Made by a program: the position numbers and the translations under genes | The notes under the pieces: model-generated | Seen by the model: the letters and a program-made list of their open reading frames with translations, nothing else | The model's database searches: none | What the model was told of the DNA's origin: nothing | DNA from: Begonia masoniana | Taxonomy: Eukaryota; Streptophyta; Magnoliopsida; Cucurbitales; Begoniaceae | Assembly (NCBI GenBank): GCA_022432975.1 | Contig: CM039502.1 | Coordinates: 71,260,573 to 71,324,572, forward strand | Length of the DNA stretch: 64,000 bases | Reading direction: 5' to 3' | Shown here: one piece after another, positions 62,969-64,000 of the stretch | How the letters are laid out: each line of letters opens with the position of its first letter | Numbering within the stretch: the first letter of the stretch is position 1

Positions 62969-63106
62969 ATAAATTTTGTTAATCTTTGAATTATTTGATT
63001 TTAGTTTATATTTGAAATTTTATTTTATTTTTTTTTTATTATTATTTATTTATTTTATTTTATTTTATTGTAAGCTTAAATTGAATTATTTGCACATTGC
63101 AGGTGC
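62969..63106 (+). other. Athila-type leader
   Basis: Very T/A-rich and ending TTGCACATTGCAGGTGC just before the gag ATG. The CAG resembles a splice acceptor, but no donor is assigned. Confidence 0.5.
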
Positions 63107-64000
63107 ATGCGAAAATTAGGTACTGCCAACCTAATCCCTATCGATCTTGAAATTGAACGAACTTGCCGTAAAAATCGAAGGGAAACAAGACAAGCAATTA
63201 TGGCAGCTAATCAAAATGCAGATGATCAAAATGCTCACATACCACAGATGGTCGGGGTTGAGGCAGTCGAAAGAAGGACTTTGTTGGATTATGTTATGCC
63301 ATCCATGGACGGGATTCAATCAGCAATTCGGAAATCGGCTATCACATGCAATAATTTTGAAATAAAGCCGGGTACAATACAAATGATCCAACAGTATCAG
63401 TTTTGTGGTTTGCCTAACGAAGACCCCAAGGATCATATTGCTAGCTTCGTCGAGGTCTGTGATACTTTTAAATACCATAATGTCTCCGAGGATGCTATTA
63501 AGCTCAGGTTATTCCCCTTCACACTGAGAGATCGTGCAAAGAATTGGTTACACTCCTTACCTCCAGATTCAATTACAACATGGAATGATTTAGCACAGAA
63601 ATTTCTATCCAAGTTCTTTCCCTTTGAAAAGATGGCGAAACTCCGTAATGAGATCACCAATTTTGCTCAATTTGATGGTGAGACAATCTATGAAGCATGG
63701 GGCCGATTCAAGGAACTTTTACGAAAATGCCCCCAGCATGGTCTACCACAATGGATGCAAATACAGACATTCTTCATCGGCCTGTCAAGTTCTACACGGA
63801 CGCTTGTCAACTCAGCAGCTGGTGGATCACTATTATCTAAGACAGAAGTGGAGGCCTTTAACCTGTTAGAAGAGTTATCCCTCAATAATGATCAGTGCCC
63901 AGTTGAACGTCAGATTTTGAGGAGGCAGCCAAATACCCCAGAAATGGAAGCGATAAAAGCATTGACTACACAGGTTGCATCCCTCACTCAGCACATCCAA
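63107..64000 (+). CDS. Athila-type gag, intact, 3'-incomplete
   Basis: 298 codons open from ATG at 63107 to the window edge. The N-terminus is basic (RTCRKNRRETRQAIMAANQN). The retrotransposon gag domain (PF03732 type) spans about residues 85-230, with the signatures GLPNEDPKDHIASFVEVC, KLRLFPFTLRDRAKNWLHSL and WNDLAQKFLSKFFP. The TIYEAWGRFKELLRKCPQHG stretch is the usual continuation in Athila/gypsy gags, and GGSLLSKT and NLLEELS follow. Gag forms the particle that packages the RNA. A zinc knuckle and pol are expected beyond the edge. An alternative start is ATG at 63200. This is the only undamaged TE gene here, so the insertion is young or the family active. Confidence 0.88.
   Translation, partial: MRKLGTANLIPIDLEIERTCRKNRRETRQAIMAANQNADDQNAHIPQMVGVEAVERRTLLDYVMPSMDGIQSAIRKSAITCNNFEIKPGTIQMIQQYQFCGLPNEDPKDHIASFVEVCDTFKYHNVSEDAIKLRLFPFTLRDRAKNWLHSLPPDSITTWNDLAQKFLSKFFPFEKMAKLRNEITNFAQFDGETIYEAWGRFKELLRKCPQHGLPQWMQIQTFFIGLSSSTRTLVNSAAGGSLLSKTEVEAFNLLEELSLNNDQCPVERQILRRQPNTPEMEAIKALTTQVASLTQHIQ

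Larger units (their letters stand above)
61560..64000 (+). mobile_element. Athila-type Ty3/gypsy element, 5' part (runs off the window)
   Basis: The LTR end (…TTTCGCAACA at 62944) is followed by the tRNA-Asp primer site TGGCGCCGTTGCCGGGGA, the classical mark of Athila/Tat elements, a roughly 140-bp leader, and an uninterrupted gag to the last base of the window. The left LTR border cannot be set without the 3' LTR; it lies somewhere around 61.4-61.6 kb (a TGTAACGC at 61418 is one option). Confidence 0.85.

Overview
This looks like nuclear DNA of a flowering plant, probably a eudicot. It is an intergenic or heterochromatic stretch almost entirely built of nested transposable elements. The support is: plant-type Ty1/copia, Ty3/gypsy-like, Athila-type, Cassandra, hAT and Mutator-like elements; initiator-Met and Asp tRNA primer sites; a DVL/ROTUNDIFOLIA-like small-peptide gene; and an exon resembling plant ALKBH9/10 RNA demethylases. 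No bacterial operon, CRISPR array or organellar gene is seen. Element borders were set by comparing LTR or TIR copies and checking target-site duplications (TSDs) by eye.

Layout. 1-751: unassigned flank. 752-22373: a minus-strand LTR element (RE1) with an unidentified ORF. Its 5' LTR was hit twice: by a 10.8 kb Ty1/copia element (Copia-1, 4553-15337, TSD GGGAA) and by a 6.3 kb solo LTR (15692-22019, TSD CCTTC) filled with a 39/45-bp minisatellite. 22374-28912: host-like DNA holding a Cassandra TRIM (23860-24682), an ALKBH-like exon on the minus strand (24697-24892) and a non-autonomous hAT (25421-26659). 28913-47450: a gag-less Ty1/copia (Copia-2) split in its integrase by a 14.6 kb LARD (30461-45057, TSD GACAC). 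The LARD's giant LTRs (7.1 and 5.6 kb) carry 52-bp and 69-bp minisatellites. 48673-53787: a Mutator-like element (MULE-1), itself hit by a solo LTR (50135-52215, TSD ATATG). 54147-54323: the DVL-like gene. 56095-60104: a second MULE (MULE-2) with a decayed MURA-type transposase. About 61.6 kb to the end: the left part of an Athila-type element with PBS-Asp and an intact gag running off the window.

How the pieces relate. The two MULEs share terminal sequence. Both carry a second gene besides, or instead of, transposase, and its product is clearly homologous to the extra ORF3 downstream of RNase H in Copia-1. The same accessory protein family therefore rides on a class I and a class II element in one window. 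This is the most interesting biological signal. The LARD and the large solo LTR share the last part of their LTR, and each carries unrelated minisatellites just upstream of that shared block.

Cautions. A 1001-base poly-C run and a roughly 500-base (TC)n run flanked by a 290-bp gag duplication look like assembly or consensus artefacts. All of the longest ORFs (up to 1263 codons) are products of minisatellites whose unit length is a multiple of three. Except for the Athila gag and the DVL-like gene, every coding region here is broken.
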